DNA of 64,000 nucleotides from Gaiellasilicea sp963731615 (GCA_963731615.1 CAVSWD010000005.1:1-64000), one strand, 5' to 3'; positions 45,033-54,640 are shown, counted from the first letter of the stretch. A program made the numbers and translations. The notes: generated from the letters alone by a model not told the origin.

Positions 45033-46261
45033 GCTCGACCTCGGCGAGACGCCGCGCGAGCTCCGATGCCTCCGGCGAGCCGGGCTCGATGCCGACGTCG
45101 GCCGCCGCTGCCGCGACGTCGCCCAGCACCGCGTCCGCAACCGCCTCGCCGCCTGCCGCCTGCTCGAGTGCGGCGGCGTAGAGGTCGGCAACGTGAGCGA
45201 GGCCGTGCTCCCGCCGGACGAGCTCGAGCGCAGCTCGCGACATCGACGTGCGCGCCGTCTCGTCCCGGGCGAGCAGCTCGAGGGCGGCGTAGAGCGTCTC
45301 GGTCTCGCTCCCGTCGACCGGCACCTTGAGCGCGACCGAGTCGGGGAGCTCCGCGAACCAGCCGACGTCGCTGACGACGACCGGCTTTCCGAGCGACAGC
45401 TGCCGGATCACGCTGCCCGAGGTCTCGCCCATCGTCGGGGCACGCAGGTTGACGCAGACGTCGCAGGCAGCCATGAGCGCCCAGAGCCGATCCTCCTCGA
45501 CGTACGCCTCCCGGGTGATGCCCGTTTCCGACAGGCCGAGACGCTGCAGCCGGCGGTCGAGGTCGAAGCCCGGCGAGGTCGAGCCGACGAGCAGCAGCCG
45601 CGCGTCGGGACGTTCACGGCGAAGCCGGGCGAACGCCTCCAGGAGCTGCGGGATCCGCTTGCTCGCATTCACGTTCCCGAACGAGCCGATCAGCGGGCTG
45701 CCGCCGACCTGCTCCGGGACCACCGCCGGCACGTCCCAGGCCGGGTGCGGCACCCGCCAGACGGGGCCGGCGAACCCGGCGGCGCGGGCCCGCTCCTCGA
45801 CGTAGCGCGAGTGGACGATCAGGCCGGTGGCGAGGTCCGAGCACCTCGCCGGCGAGATGGAAGTCTTCGGAACGGCTCTCCCAGAGCGGCGGGATCCGCT
45901 TGTCGAGGACGCCGTGCCCGAGCAGGCGGCCGACGACGCCGCCCTCGCGCTCCATCGCGTCGAGGTAGCCGTGGCCGTCGCGGCGGCCGATCGTCAGCCC
46001 GGCGACGAGGTGGTGGAGCACGAAGTCGTGCAGCACGACGACACCGGCTCGCTTGCGCAACGCCTGGACGATCCAGCCGTGCGCGTCGGGGTTGTTGCCG
46101 ACGTGGTAGAGCGACAGGTCGGTGCCGCGTGCCGGGCGGGTGCGCCCGCGGCGGACGACCTCGACCTCGAGCCGCTCCCGCAACGCCGGGAGCAGGAGCG
46201 CGCTGTAGTCCGCGATCCCGGAGCGTTCCGGCGGCAGCGGCGAGTAGTAGGCGATCCTCAC
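45022..46261 (-). CDS. GT4-like glycosyltransferase (one frameshift)
   Basis: GTG 46261 (VRIAYYSPLPPERSGIADYS, a start common in actinobacterial GT4 proteins), then VVVLHDFVLHHLVAGL. At about 45838 one indel links to DLATGLIVHSRYVEERARAAGF, then PHPAWDVPAVVPEQ, GSFGNVNASKRIPQLLEAFA and GETSGSVIRQLSLGKPVVVSDVGWF. The usual E-x7-E is replaced by the GETSGSVIRQLS form seen in a distinct subgroup. Corrected length is about 413 residues. The 3' end overlaps the start of the next membrane protein by about 11 bases. Confidence 0.87.
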
Positions 46262-46284
46262 GCCCCTGGCCGCCTTCCGCTCCC

Positions 46285-46301
46285 GCCCGGCAGAGCCGGG
46301 C
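46285..46301 (-). promoter_or_regulatory. Hairpin in the only gap of the GT operon
   Basis: GCCCGGC-AGA-GCCGGGC (7-bp stem) lies in the 76-base gap between two GT4 genes that otherwise belong to a series of 4-base overlaps. It may attenuate transcription or stabilise the mRNA end; only position and symmetry support this. Confidence 0.3.
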
Positions 46302-46337
46302 TCCGCGTAAGGCTGACGCCGCGATGCGTGAGGAACT

Positions 46338-47363
46338 TCACGCCAGCAGCCTGTCGATGCAGCCGTCCCAGGTCACCTGCACCGCGAGCTCGCGACCCGC
46401 GCGTCCGTAGGTACGTGCCTCGTCGGGGTGCTCGCGGAGACGGCCGGCGGCGAGTGCGAGCTCGCCGGCGTCGGGCGCCGTGACCAGGCCGGTGTGGCCG
46501 TCCGTGACCACTTCCAGCGGCCCGCCCGCGTCCGTCGTCGTCAGCACCGGCTTCTCGGACAGGAACGCCTCGTACGGGACCATGCCGAAGTCCTCGTCGA
46601 CGGGCGCGTAGTAGACGGCGAGGCAGCGTGCGTAGAGCGACGCGAGCTCGGTCTCGTCGATCCGGCCGGTGAACTCGGCGCGGCCGTTCAGTCCCCGGTC
46701 GCGGGCGATCCCCTCGAGCCGCTCGCGATCGGGGCCGTCGCCGGTGACGACGACGCGCAGGGTCGGGTCGAGCGCGGCCGCCTCGAGCAGTAGGTCGATC
46801 CGCTTCGCGCGATCGAGGCGGTTCACAGACAGGACGAAGTCGCCGTACTCGTCGCACCGGTACGCGAGCTCCTGCGGCGGGTGCGGCATCAGCTCGGCAC
46901 TGAGTCCCGTCGAGCGCTCGATCCGGGCGGCGACGTTACGCGACGTGGCAAAGAGCCGCTTCGCCTCGCCGAGCGCGATCCGGTCCAGGCGTTGGACCGA
47001 GCGCCGCAACGCCCGGTCACCCGCGTGTTCGCCGAACTGGCCCAGGTCGGTTCGGTCGAGCTCGTAGGCCTGCCGGAACTGGTGCAGCACCCAGGCTCGC
47101 TTGTTGGGATGGCGGACGCAATAGGACGGAAACTTCGTCGCGACGACGAGGTCGATCGGCCGCCCGTCCGACTCGGTCAGGTCGAGCAGCCGCCAGAGGA
47201 ACGCCTGATCGAGCACGCGCGTGCCCGGATACCACTTGAACGGGATCGTGACGAGCTCGGCTTCGTGGTCGCGCGCGCGCAACTCGTCGACGAGCGTGTC
47301 CGCGAAGATCTCCGCCCCGCCACGAACGAACGGGACCTGCGGCGCACAGACCGCGATTCTCAC
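46338..47363 (-). CDS. GT4 glycosyltransferase
   Basis: 341 residues from GTG 47363 (VRIAVCAPQVPFVRGGAEIFA). Landmarks: VVATKFPSYCVRHPNKRAWVLHQFR, LMPHPPQELAYRC, VNRLDRAKRIDLLLEA, VTGDGPDRERLEGIA and YYAPVDEDFGMVPYEAFLS with the E-x7-E pair. Family members with this LHQFR region act on mannose or related sugars in actinobacterial glycans. The start overlaps the end of the upstream small gene by 4 bases. Confidence 0.92.
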   Translation of the reverse strand: MRIAVCAPQVPFVRGGAEIFADTLVDELRARDHEAELVTIPFKWYPGTRVLDQAFLWRLLDLTESDGRPIDLVVATKFPSYCVRHPNKRAWVLHQFRQAYELDRTDLGQFGEHAGDRALRRSVQRLDRIALGEAKRLFATSRNVAARIERSTGLSAELMPHPPQELAYRCDEYGDFVLSVNRLDRAKRIDLLLEAAALDPTLRVVVTGDGPDRERLEGIARDRGLNGRAEFTGRIDETELASLYARCLAVYYAPVDEDFGMVPYEAFLSEKPVLTTTDAGGPLEVVTDGHTGLVTAPDAGELALAAGRLREHPDEARTYGRAGRELAVQVTWDGCIDRLLA

Positions 47364-47752
47364 TGTGGCTGCTTCAGCTGGGCCTCGAGCTGAGCCACGC
47401 GCTCCTCGAGGTCGTCGATCAGCCGCAGCGCAGCCGCGTTGAACGAACGCTGGTCGTAGGCGAGCGGCTCCACGTACCAGCGCATCAGCTTCCGCAGCAC
47501 CGCCTTGGCCGGCCTGCCGATCCCGCCCCGGACGCCGGGACGGAGTCTCAGCGAGCGGTCGGCGGAGACCGGCCAGAGGCGCTCGGCCTCGGCCCGCGCC
47601 GCGTCGCGGTCGTCGTCGCCGCCGGACTCGCCGGGAGCCGCGCCGGAGCGGCGTACTTCCCGCTTCAGCTCCTCCAGGAGCGCCGCGACATCCACCTCTC
47701 CGTTGGGCGAAATCCCTGCAAGCTCGCTCTTTTCCCCAGTCGGCTCGGGCAT
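47360..47752 (-). CDS. Small coiled-coil protein of surface-glycan loci
   Basis: 130 residues from ATG 47750-47752. An acidic N-terminus and VDVAALLEELKREVRRS helix precede a basic middle (GGIGRPAKAVLRKLMRWYVEPLAYDQRSFN) and a C-terminal coiled coil (ALRLIDDLEERVAQLEAQLKQ). Proteins with this RWYVEPLAxQRxFN layout commonly accompany glycosyltransferases and methyltransferases in bacterial polysaccharide loci and probably scaffold them. First gene of the long minus-strand operon ending at 39129. Confidence 0.75.
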   Translation of the reverse strand: MPEPTGEKSELAGISPNGEVDVAALLEELKREVRRSGAAPGESGGDDDRDAARAEAERLWPVSADRSLRLRPGVRGGIGRPAKAVLRKLMRWYVEPLAYDQRSFNAAALRLIDDLEERVAQLEAQLKQPQ

Positions 47753-47790
47753 CGAGCGATTGTACCCGGCGGCCGGGATAGGCTCCTGCG

Positions 47791-48846
47791 ATGCGCATCG
47801 GGATCAGCCTGCTCACGCTCGTGCCCGGCGAGATCGGCGGCGCCGAGACCTCAGCGCGCGGGCTGTGCCGCGGCCTGGCCGAGGTGGGGACGCTCGACGA
47901 GGTCGCCTTCACGCCGCCGGCCGCGCCCGGCGCCGGAGAGGGGCTGCCCGAGATCGAAGTGCCGGAGTACCGGCAGGCACACAGCCTGCGTCAGCGTGCG
48001 GTCGCGATGTCAGTGGCCAAGCTGCGGCCCGGCCGCCTGCGCGAGCGCTTCGGAGAGCTCGACGCCGTCCACTACCCGCTGACGATCGCCCTGCCGCGGC
48101 TCGACGTCCCGACTGCGGTGACCGTGCACGATCTCCAGCATCTCGACCACCCCGAGCTCTTCTCCCGGGCGGAGCGGATGTTTCGCGCGCGGATGCACGA
48201 AGGCTCCGCCCGCGACGCCGACGCCGTGATCGTCCCGAGCCAGTTCGTGCGCCGTCGCACGATCGAGCTGCTCGGCCTGCCACCGGAGCGCGTGCACGCG
48301 ATTCCGTGGGGCCTCGATCACGACCGCTTTCGAACGGGCGAGGATGCGCGCGAGCAGTTCCTCCTCTATCCCGCCCGCCCGTGGCCGCACAAGAATCACG
48401 CGCGGCTGCTGCAGGCGTTCGCGCTGCTGCGGCGAGAGCGGCCGCAGCTCCGGCTCGTGCTCACGGGCGGACGCCACAAGGGCGGCGCGACGCCGCCCGG
48501 TGTCGAGGTGCAGGGCCTCGTCTCGCCGGAGGAGCTCGCCTCGCTGTACCGCCGCGCTGCCTGTCTCGTCTTTCCAAGCCTGTACGAGGGCTTCGGCCAG
48601 CCGCCGCTCGAGGCGATGGCGTCCGGCTGCCCGGTGGCCGCGTCGAACATCCCGGCCGTGGCGGAGGCGTGTGGCGAGGCTGCGGCGCTGTTCGATCCGC
48701 GGAGCGCGGAGGACATGGCCGCGGTCGTCGCCGGCGTTCTCGACGCGCCCGACCGGTTCGTCTACGCGGGGCTCGAGCGGGCACGCGGGTTCACCTGGGC
48801 CGAGACGGCCCGTCGGCACGAGACCGTCTACGGCTCGATCGTGTAG
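47791..48846 (+). CDS. GT4 glycosyltransferase
   Basis: 351 residues from ATG 47791 (MRIGISLLTLVPGEIGGAET). TAVTVHDLQHLDHPELFS, RVHAIPWGLDHDRFR, LYPARPWPHKNHARLLQAF and PSLYEGFGQPPLEAMASGCPVA with the E-x7-E pair mark the fold. It is transcribed opposite to its neighbours, divergent from the small coiled-coil gene with 38 bases between starts, and converges on a methyltransferase with a 19-base overlap. Confidence 0.92.
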   Translation: MRIGISLLTLVPGEIGGAETSARGLCRGLAEVGTLDEVAFTPPAAPGAGEGLPEIEVPEYRQAHSLRQRAVAMSVAKLRPGRLRERFGELDAVHYPLTIALPRLDVPTAVTVHDLQHLDHPELFSRAERMFRARMHEGSARDADAVIVPSQFVRRRTIELLGLPPERVHAIPWGLDHDRFRTGEDAREQFLLYPARPWPHKNHARLLQAFALLRRERPQLRLVLTGGRHKGGATPPGVEVQGLVSPEELASLYRRAACLVFPSLYEGFGQPPLEAMASGCPVAASNIPAVAEACGEAAALFDPRSAEDMAAVVAGVLDAPDRFVYAGLERARGFTWAETARRHETVYGSIV

Positions 48847-49623
48847 CGCGCGCCGATCGCCTGCCCGTCCGGCTCGTCCGCGCTCGCCATCCACGGCTGC
48901 AGGTCGCGCTCGGGGTCGGGCTTCTCGATCACGAACGCGAACAGATTCGCCTGGCGCGGCAGGAGCCGGGTGATCCCCCGGACCACCGGCCGGACGATCT
49001 CGAGCACCCGTGCGCGCGCCCCCCGGTCGGTGTCGAGCAGGATCTGCGGCAGCTCGAACTCGCGGAAATAGCGAACCCGGTGTCGAGCGTGCGGCGCGAA
49101 GGAGGCCAGGGTCTTCTCGACCTCCCGCTCGGTCCAGCGGTAGACGTAGTTCGGCGTGCTCGTATTCTCGGACCCCGCCGGACCGGAGCCCGTGCGCGGC
49201 GACGGCACCGAGCTCGTACTCGTCGACGGCGCCGAAGCGAACTCCGAGGCGCATGAGCGAGCTGTCCCGGCTCTCGAGCGCGACCACGGCGACGCGTGAG
49301 ACGCGATAGAGCTCCAGCAGCGCCCGGTGGGGCGAACGGCAGTGGTGCAGGCCGGCGCTGACGACTCCGACGTCGAAGGAGCCGTCCTCGTAGGTCAGGG
49401 CCTCGGCGTCCTGGTGCTCCCAGGCAAACGGCGCCAGTGCGCCGTCGTCGCCGGCGCTGTCGACGTTCGTGATCGTGACGTCGGCGAAGCCCGCGGCGGC
49501 GAGCGCGTCGCGGTCGGCGGCGCCGCCGCAGCTGACGAGCACGGACATGCTCGGTGCGAGGACACCGTCGGCGAGAAGGCCGTCCAGGACGCGGCCGTAG
49601 AAACCGCTGCGCGGGTCGGACAC
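48828..49623 (-). CDS. Class I SAM-dependent methyltransferase (one frameshift)
   Basis: ATG 49621-49623. The first frame carries VLVSCGGAADRDALAAAGF (motif I region), FAWEHQDAEAL (adenine site) and FDVGVVSAGLHHCRSPHRAL (motif II/III). Near 49195 the frame slips to SGPAGSENTSTPNYVYRWTE, followed by HRVRYFREFELPQ and a C-terminal ANLFAFVIEKPDP strand. Corrected length is about 264 residues. Likely methylates a sugar of the surface glycan, judged by context only. Confidence 0.82.
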
Positions 49624-49633
49624 GCCCCGCAGC

Positions 49634-50737
49634 CTAGAGTTTCAGCACGCGGCGGTAGGCCGCGCGCAGCCGGTCGGCGGCGGCCTCGAGCGAGTACCGC
49701 TGCACGAGCTCCGGATCGTGCTCGACCCGCTCTCCCGGCGCCCCGGCGAGCGGCCCGGCCTCCAGCAGGCGGGCGAGCTCGATCCAGTCACCCGGGGCGA
49801 AGAGCTTCGCGCCGGGACCGAGCACCTCGGGGATGGCGCCGCTCGAGCTCGCCAGGATCGGCGCCCCCGCAGCCATCGCCTCCGCCAGCACCATCCCGAA
49901 CTGCTCCTCCCAGTGCGGCGTCGCCAGGCTTCCGAGGATGACGCACGACGCTGCCGCAAAGATCGACGGCATCTCCGCATAGGACACCGCACGGATCTCC
50001 ACGCGTTCGCGCACGCCCAGCTCCTCGGCATAGCGGAGCAGGCGCTCACGCTCGGGCCCGTCGCCGACGAGCAGCGCGCGCGGAGGATCGGGCAGGGTCG
50101 CTAGCGCGCGGAGGACGTCGTAGTGCCCCTTCTCCCACACCAGCCGCCCCGGCGAGACGATCAGGTGGTCGGGGCCAGGCGTGGCCGCCGCGCCGCGGAA
50201 CCGGTCGACGTCGATCCCCGGAGACGAGACCTCGATCCGGGCCTCGTCGGCGCCTTCGAGCAGCAGGCACCGGCGGGCCCGCTCGGTCGCGGGGAGGAAG
50301 AGATCGGTGTGCTCGAGGGCAAGCCTCCGGTACCTGCGGCCGCGGGAGGCGCGGAACGTGTCCCGAAAGGGGATCGTCTCCCAGACGGTGAGGACGAGCT
50401 TGAAGCCGAGGCGCTCCTTCAGCTCCGCCGGCTGGCCGCTGAACCAGACGCCGAGCTCGGCCGAGTGGACGAGATCGACGCCCTCGAGCCGTGTGTCGAG
50501 CCCGCGGTAGCGGTCGCCCGGGAGCCGCGACGCGAGCTCGCCCCAGCGGCCGGCGGGCAGCCGGTCGCGGAGCGCGGGCCCGGCGACGACAGGCAGGCCG
50601 AGATCCTCGAGGTCGTAGCGGTTGGAGCCCGTCACGAGCACTGAGACGTCGAAGTCGTCGCGCAGCAGCTCCCAGGGGCGGAGATCCCACGGGTTGGCGT
50701 TGTGGCCGCGGAGGACGACGACGCGGGGACGGCTCAC
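49634..50737 (-). CDS. GT4 glycosyltransferase
   Basis: 367 residues from GTG 50737 (VSRPRVVVLRGHNANPWDLRPW). LVHSAELGVWFSGQPAELK, VLTVWETIPFRDTFRA, EVSSPGIDVDRFRGA, SPGRLVWEKGHYDVLRAL and PHWEEQFGMVLAEAMAAGAPI with the E-x7-E pair. The N-terminal GHNANPWDLRPWE motif marks a subgroup often beside Wzx-like flippases. GTG overlaps the flippase stop by 4 bases. Confidence 0.9.
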   Translation of the reverse strand: MSRPRVVVLRGHNANPWDLRPWELLRDDFDVSVLVTGSNRYDLEDLGLPVVAGPALRDRLPAGRWGELASRLPGDRYRGLDTRLEGVDLVHSAELGVWFSGQPAELKERLGFKLVLTVWETIPFRDTFRASRGRRYRRLALEHTDLFLPATERARRCLLLEGADEARIEVSSPGIDVDRFRGAAATPGPDHLIVSPGRLVWEKGHYDVLRALATLPDPPRALLVGDGPERERLLRYAEELGVRERVEIRAVSYAEMPSIFAAASCVILGSLATPHWEEQFGMVLAEAMAAGAPILASSSGAIPEVLGPGAKLFAPGDWIELARLLEAGPLAGAPGERVEHDPELVQRYSLEAAADRLRAAYRRVLKL

Positions 50738-52188
50738 AGCGGCTTCCGTCCGCGCAGCGCGGGCACGACCTCCGGCGGGATTGCTCCGAGCACGAACGCC
50801 GCGCCGATGAACGCGCCCGCGGCGAGCGGCGCGACGATCCACGCGGATACCGGGATCAGCGCGACGAGCGCGCCGACAACGGCGGCCGCGAGGACGCGCG
50901 GCAGGAAGCCGAAGCGGGGCGTGACGTCGCGGTCGTACCGAGCGAGGGCGACCAGCAGCAGCAGCGCGAGCACGGCCTCGGTGGCGACGGCCGCGGCAGC
51001 GCCGCCGATCCCCTCGTACGCGCGCACGAGGAAGAAGCCGAGCACGACGACGAGCGCGAGCGCGAGCCCGTTGGCGACGGCGACGTCTCGCTGACGCCGC
51101 AGCGAGACGAGCCCGAGCGTCAGCACCTGGCTGACGAAGATTCCGAGCAGCGCGAACGCGAGCACCTGCAGCATCGGAGCCGCGTCGCTGTAGGCCTCAC
51201 CGCCGAGGAGCACGATCGCGTCCTGGGCGAGGACGACCGTGACGAGGACGAGCAGCAGCGAGACCGCGACCGCCGCCTCGAGCAGCCGCTGGAGCGCGTA
51301 GCTCAGCCGCTGCCGGTCCTCGGCGGCGGCAACCGCGAGCAGCGGCAGCGCGACGGCGAGCACGAGCGTCGGGAGCCCGAGCAGGATCTCGAAGATGCGA
51401 AACGCGGTCGCGAAGAGGCCCGTCTCCTCCTCGTCTGTCTGAATCGAGACGAGGATCATCAGCAGCCGCAGGTAGACCACGTTCATCGCGACCGCGGCGG
51501 CAATCGGCAGCGACTCGCGCAGGAGCCGCCGCGCTGCGGCAGGGTCGAGCCCGGGACGGAGCCCGGCGGCGGCACCGAGCGCGAGCGGCGTCAGCAGGAG
51601 GACGGCGATCCCGACCACGACCTGCACACCGAAGAAGGGGAGGAGCGACGCGCCGAGCAGCACGAGCACCGCGACGCCGATCAGCGTCAGCGCATGCCGC
51701 AGCGTCTCGAGCAGCGTGATCGCCGTCAGCCGCAACTCGATCGAGAGCGGCATCATCAAGGTCGACTGCGTGTTGAGAAGCAGGACGCCGAGGCCGGCCA
51801 GCGCCGTCCCGGCGACGACGACGCTCGGATAGCCGGCGAGGGCGGCGAAGCCGGTCGCGACGACGACACCCGCGGCCGTCAGGGCAATTCGGAGCCCGAT
51901 GAGGCTGCGCAGCAGCGCCGGGCGCTCGGCGGGAGGGAGAATCGCGAGCTCGCGGCTCCCGACGGCGGTCAGGCCGGCATCGGTCAGCGCGGAGACGATC
52001 CCGATCAGCGCGACGACGATCCCGTAGAGACCGAAGTCCTCGACGCCGAGGTGCCGGAGCAGGAGCACGGACGTTCCGGCGCCGAGCAGGATCCCCGCCG
52101 CGTACCCCGCCGCGCGCACCGCGCTGCCGCGAATGACCCGGCCACCTGCTTCGCCCGTGCGGAGGATGTCGGGGTGCCCGTCGACCAC
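50734..52188 (-). CDS. Wzx-like polysaccharide flippase (MVF/MOP superfamily)
   Basis: 484 residues with about 12-14 membrane helices. The N-terminus (GSAVRAAGYAAGILLGAGTSVLLLRHLGVEDFGLYGIVVALIGI) is the classic PST/Wzx opening. Internal repeats of LPIAAAVAMNVVYLRLLMIL type and a final helix pair are present. Such proteins flip lipid-linked oligosaccharide repeat units across the membrane. GTG 52188 gives the N-terminus; the gene is divergent from a GT2 gene, 15 bases apart. Confidence 0.9.
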   Translation of the reverse strand: MVDGHPDILRTGEAGGRVIRGSAVRAAGYAAGILLGAGTSVLLLRHLGVEDFGLYGIVVALIGIVSALTDAGLTAVGSRELAILPPAERPALLRSLIGLRIALTAAGVVVATGFAALAGYPSVVVAGTALAGLGVLLLNTQSTLMMPLSIELRLTAITLLETLRHALTLIGVAVLVLLGASLLPFFGVQVVVGIAVLLLTPLALGAAAGLRPGLDPAAARRLLRESLPIAAAVAMNVVYLRLLMILVSIQTDEEETGLFATAFRIFEILLGLPTLVLAVALPLLAVAAAEDRQRLSYALQRLLEAAVAVSLLLVLVTVVLAQDAIVLLGGEAYSDAAPMLQVLAFALLGIFVSQVLTLGLVSLRRQRDVAVANGLALALVVVLGFFLVRAYEGIGGAAAAVATEAVLALLLLVALARYDRDVTPRFGFLPRVLAAAVVGALVALIPVSAWIVAPLAAGAFIGAAFVLGAIPPEVVPALRGRKPL

Positions 52189-52203
52189 GTAGCCTCAACC
52201 GTA

Positions 52204-53376
52204 ATGAAGGCCTGGGTCGTCATCCCGACGCTCGACGGGCGCGAGCGGCTGCTGCGGACGCTGGCGAGCCTCGAGCGCCAGACCGTGCGTGCGGAGGTCG
52301 TCGTCGTCGACAACGCCTCGACCGACGGCACCGCCGAGGCCGTGACCGAGCGGTTCCCGGACGTCCGCGTACTGCAGAACGAGCGCAACCTCGGCTTCGG
52401 GGCTGCGATCAACGCCGCCGCGCTCGAGCTCGAGGGCGACGTCCTCGTCCTCGTCAACAACGACGTCGTCTGCGAGCCCGAGTTCGTCGCCTGGATCACC
52501 GAACCGCTCGCCGAGGACGGAGTCGGCATGGCCGCCGGCGTCCTCCTCCAGGCGACCGCATCCGAGCTGATCGACTCCGCCGGGATCGAGCTCGACACGA
52601 CGCTGGGCTCCTGGGACTATCTCTGGAACGAGCATGTGGCGGCGCTGGAAGGCGCGAGCGACCCGGTCGGGCCGTGCGGCGGGGCGAGCGCGTACCGCCT
52701 TGAGGCCTTCAAGCAGCTCGGCGGCTTCGACGAGACGCTGTTCGCGTACTGGGAGGACGTCGACCTGGCGCTCCGCTTTCGCGAGGCGGGCTGGAGCTGC
52801 GTACTCGCGCCGGGCGCGCGGGCGCTGCACGAGCACGGGCAGACGGTCGGACCGGCATCGCCCACCGCGCGGCGGCTCGAGGCCTTCGGACGCGGCTACG
52901 TGCTCGCGAAGTACCGCGTCGGCGGCCGCAGCCTCGTGCGCCGCCTCCAGATCGCCGCGCTCGACTGGCCCGTCCTCGCGGTGCACCTGCTGCTGCGGCG
53001 CGAGGCGGCGCCCGTCCGAGCACGGCTCCGGGCGCGAGCCCAGGGCTTGCGGGCGCCGGGACGCCGTGCCCCGCTCGAGCTCGCAAGCGTCGGCTTCGGC
53101 GCTGCGCTCGGCCGTCAGGCGCGCCAGCTGCGGCTCCGACTTCTCGGGCGGTCTCCCCGCCCACTTCACGAACGATGCGCCAGCGCCGAGAGCTGGTACG
53201 CAAGAAACTCCGGGCTCCGACCGCCGCTGAGCCTGGCGGCGGCGCGCGACACCGGCCGCAGCGCCCCGAAGTCGACCCCGTCGACGCTCCAGCCGGTCGA
53301 CTCGAGCAGCCGGACGAGATCACGCCGGGTGAACCAACGCAGATGGGTGACATCGCGGTGCTCGGCCGGCGTGTAG
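52204..53376 (+). CDS. GT2 glycosyltransferase (rhamnosyltransferase-like); 3' end uncertain
   Basis: ATG 52204 (MKAWVVIPTLDGRERLLRTL). VVVVDNASTDGTAEAV, RNLGFGAAINAAA, metal motif LVNNDVVCEPEFV and the acceptor motif FAYWEDVDLALRFREAGW place it with WbbL/rhamnosyl-type GT2 proteins. A C-terminal membrane-proximal helix (LDWPVLAVHLLLRREAA) follows. After about 53150 the protein looks like shadow sequence and overlaps the convergent methyltransferase by 211 bases, so an indel near 53150 is likely and the true stop is probably earlier; another frame stops at 53230. Confidence 0.87.
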   Translation: MKAWVVIPTLDGRERLLRTLASLERQTVRAEVVVVDNASTDGTAEAVTERFPDVRVLQNERNLGFGAAINAAALELEGDVLVLVNNDVVCEPEFVAWITEPLAEDGVGMAAGVLLQATASELIDSAGIELDTTLGSWDYLWNEHVAALEGASDPVGPCGGASAYRLEAFKQLGGFDETLFAYWEDVDLALRFREAGWSCVLAPGARALHEHGQTVGPASPTARRLEAFGRGYVLAKYRVGGRSLVRRLQIAALDWPVLAVHLLLRREAAPVRARLRARAQGLRAPGRRAPLELASVGFGAALGRQARQLRLRLLGRSPRPLHERCASAESWYARNSGLRPPLSLAAARDTGRSAPKSTPSTLQPVDSSSRTRSRRVNQRRWVTSRCSAGV

Positions 53377-53789
53377 CCGAACGTGCCTCGCAGCGCCAGG
53401 TCGCGCAGCAGCGTCCAGTGACGCGCGTTCGGCAGGGACACGTGCACGCGCGCGCCCGGCTCTGCGACGTCGTGCAGCTGTCGCAGCACCTCCCACGGGT
53501 CGACGAGGTGCTCGAGCACGTCGTAGAGGAGCACCGTGTCGAAGCGCCCGTCCACGTTCCCGAGCTCCTGCTCGACCGGGCCGACGAGCACCTCGTCGTA
53601 CGTCGAGCGCGCCGCCGCCGCGGCCTCTTCCTCGAGCTCGATCCCGGAGATCCAGGCCGCGCCGGCCGCGCGCAGGCTGCGACCGGTTCCGCCGCTGCCG
53701 CAGCCGACGTCGAGCACACGGCCGAGCGGCCGCGGCAGCAGCCGCACGAGCTCGGCTCGATCCTGGTCGAAGTACCCGGCCGGCTTCAC
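53166..53789 (-). CDS. Class I SAM-dependent methyltransferase
   Basis: 207 residues from GTG 53789 (VKPAGYFDQDRAELVRLL). SAM motif I VLDVGCGSGGTGRSLRAAG, acidic adenosine ligand in GIELEEEAAA, and FDTVLLYDVLEHLVDPWEVL, with RVHVSLPNARHW after. DVTHLRWFTRRDLVRLLESTGW is typical of UbiE/ligase-type methyltransferases in glycan loci. Its start overlaps the stop of the FkbM-family gene by 4 bases. Confidence 0.9.
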   Translation of the reverse strand: MKPAGYFDQDRAELVRLLPRPLGRVLDVGCGSGGTGRSLRAAGAAWISGIELEEEAAAAARSTYDEVLVGPVEQELGNVDGRFDTVLLYDVLEHLVDPWEVLRQLHDVAEPGARVHVSLPNARHWTLLRDLALRGTFGYTPAEHRDVTHLRWFTRRDLVRLLESTGWSVDGVDFGALRPVSRAAARLSGGRSPEFLAYQLSALAHRS

Positions 53790-54613
53790 GGCGCTCGCCG
53801 GCAGACCAGGTTGGCGTACGCCTCGTCCCAGGTGTCCGAGAGCGGCCGCAGCCGCTGCCGGCCCTCGTCGATCCACTCGATCTCGAAGCCGTGCGCCCGC
53901 ACCCAGTCCAGCAGCTCGCTGCGGGATGCTCCTGCTTGCTCGAGCAGCGCCGGGTTGCACTCGAGGAAGAGCGCCTGGGCGCCGCCGACGAGCCGCTCCA
54001 TGCCTTGCAACGCCGCGAGCTCGCCGCCCTCGACGTCGAGCTTGACGACGTCGACCGGCCCCTCGACCACGTCGTCGGCCCGGACGACGGCGACCTCGGT
54101 CTCCTCGGCGTCCGGAGCCGCGTCGTAGAGGCTGCTCGTGTCGCCGCTCGCATGGAAGGCGGCACGGCCGGCGTGGGCACCCAACGCCTCAGAGTGGAGC
54201 TCGACCCGCTCGGCGACGCCGTTCGCGGCGAGATTCTCCCGCAGCACCCCGTGCACCGACTCGTTCGGCTCGAAGACGACGACACGCCCGCCTGCACCAA
54301 CCGCTCTCGCGGCATGGACGGTCACGAACCCGAGGTGTGCTCCGCCCTCGAGCACGACGCCGGCGGACGGCACCGCTTCTGCGAGCAGGCGGACGAACAT
54401 CTGCTCGCGCCCGTGCTCGCGCAGCTCGCGGACGTAGTGCAGCTGCGCCAGGTCGGTGCCGGAGAGCCGGACGCCGTCGACATCGAGCGAGAAGCGCTCG
54501 AACGGGCGCCCGACGAGCGGCGCTGCGCGGTCGATGACGGCGCCGAGGCCGAGCCGCCGCGCGCCGGCAGCGGTGCGCTCGAGGGCGGTCAGGAGGGCGA
54601 GCTTCGGCTGCAC
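53786..54613 (-). CDS. FkbM-family methyltransferase
   Basis: 275 residues from GTG 54613 (VQPKLALLTALERTAAG). Motif I region GVVLEGGAHLGFVTVHAARAVG has Glu in place of the common Asp; VVVFEPNESVHGVLRENLAANG is the ribose-binding strand; DVVKLDVEGGELAALQGM is the FkbM hallmark. The family O-methylates sugars and other acceptors. Divergent from the epimerase gene at 54641, 27 bases between starts. Confidence 0.88.
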   Translation of the reverse strand: MQPKLALLTALERTAAGARRLGLGAVIDRAAPLVGRPFERFSLDVDGVRLSGTDLAQLHYVRELREHGREQMFVRLLAEAVPSAGVVLEGGAHLGFVTVHAARAVGAGGRVVVFEPNESVHGVLRENLAANGVAERVELHSEALGAHAGRAAFHASGDTSSLYDAAPDAEETEVAVVRADDVVEGPVDVVKLDVEGGELAALQGMERLVGGAQALFLECNPALLEQAGASRSELLDWVRAHGFEIEWIDEGRQRLRPLSDTWDEAYANLVCRRAP

Positions 54614-54640
54614 GACCGGATACCCTACGGCCACCGCGGC

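Noticed and set aside
50491..53376. A 961-codon frame with a long Arg/Glu/Asp-rich N-terminal part
   Set aside because: The first 570 codons are the antisense shadow of the GT4 and Wzx-like genes; only the portion from ATG 52204 is a protein.
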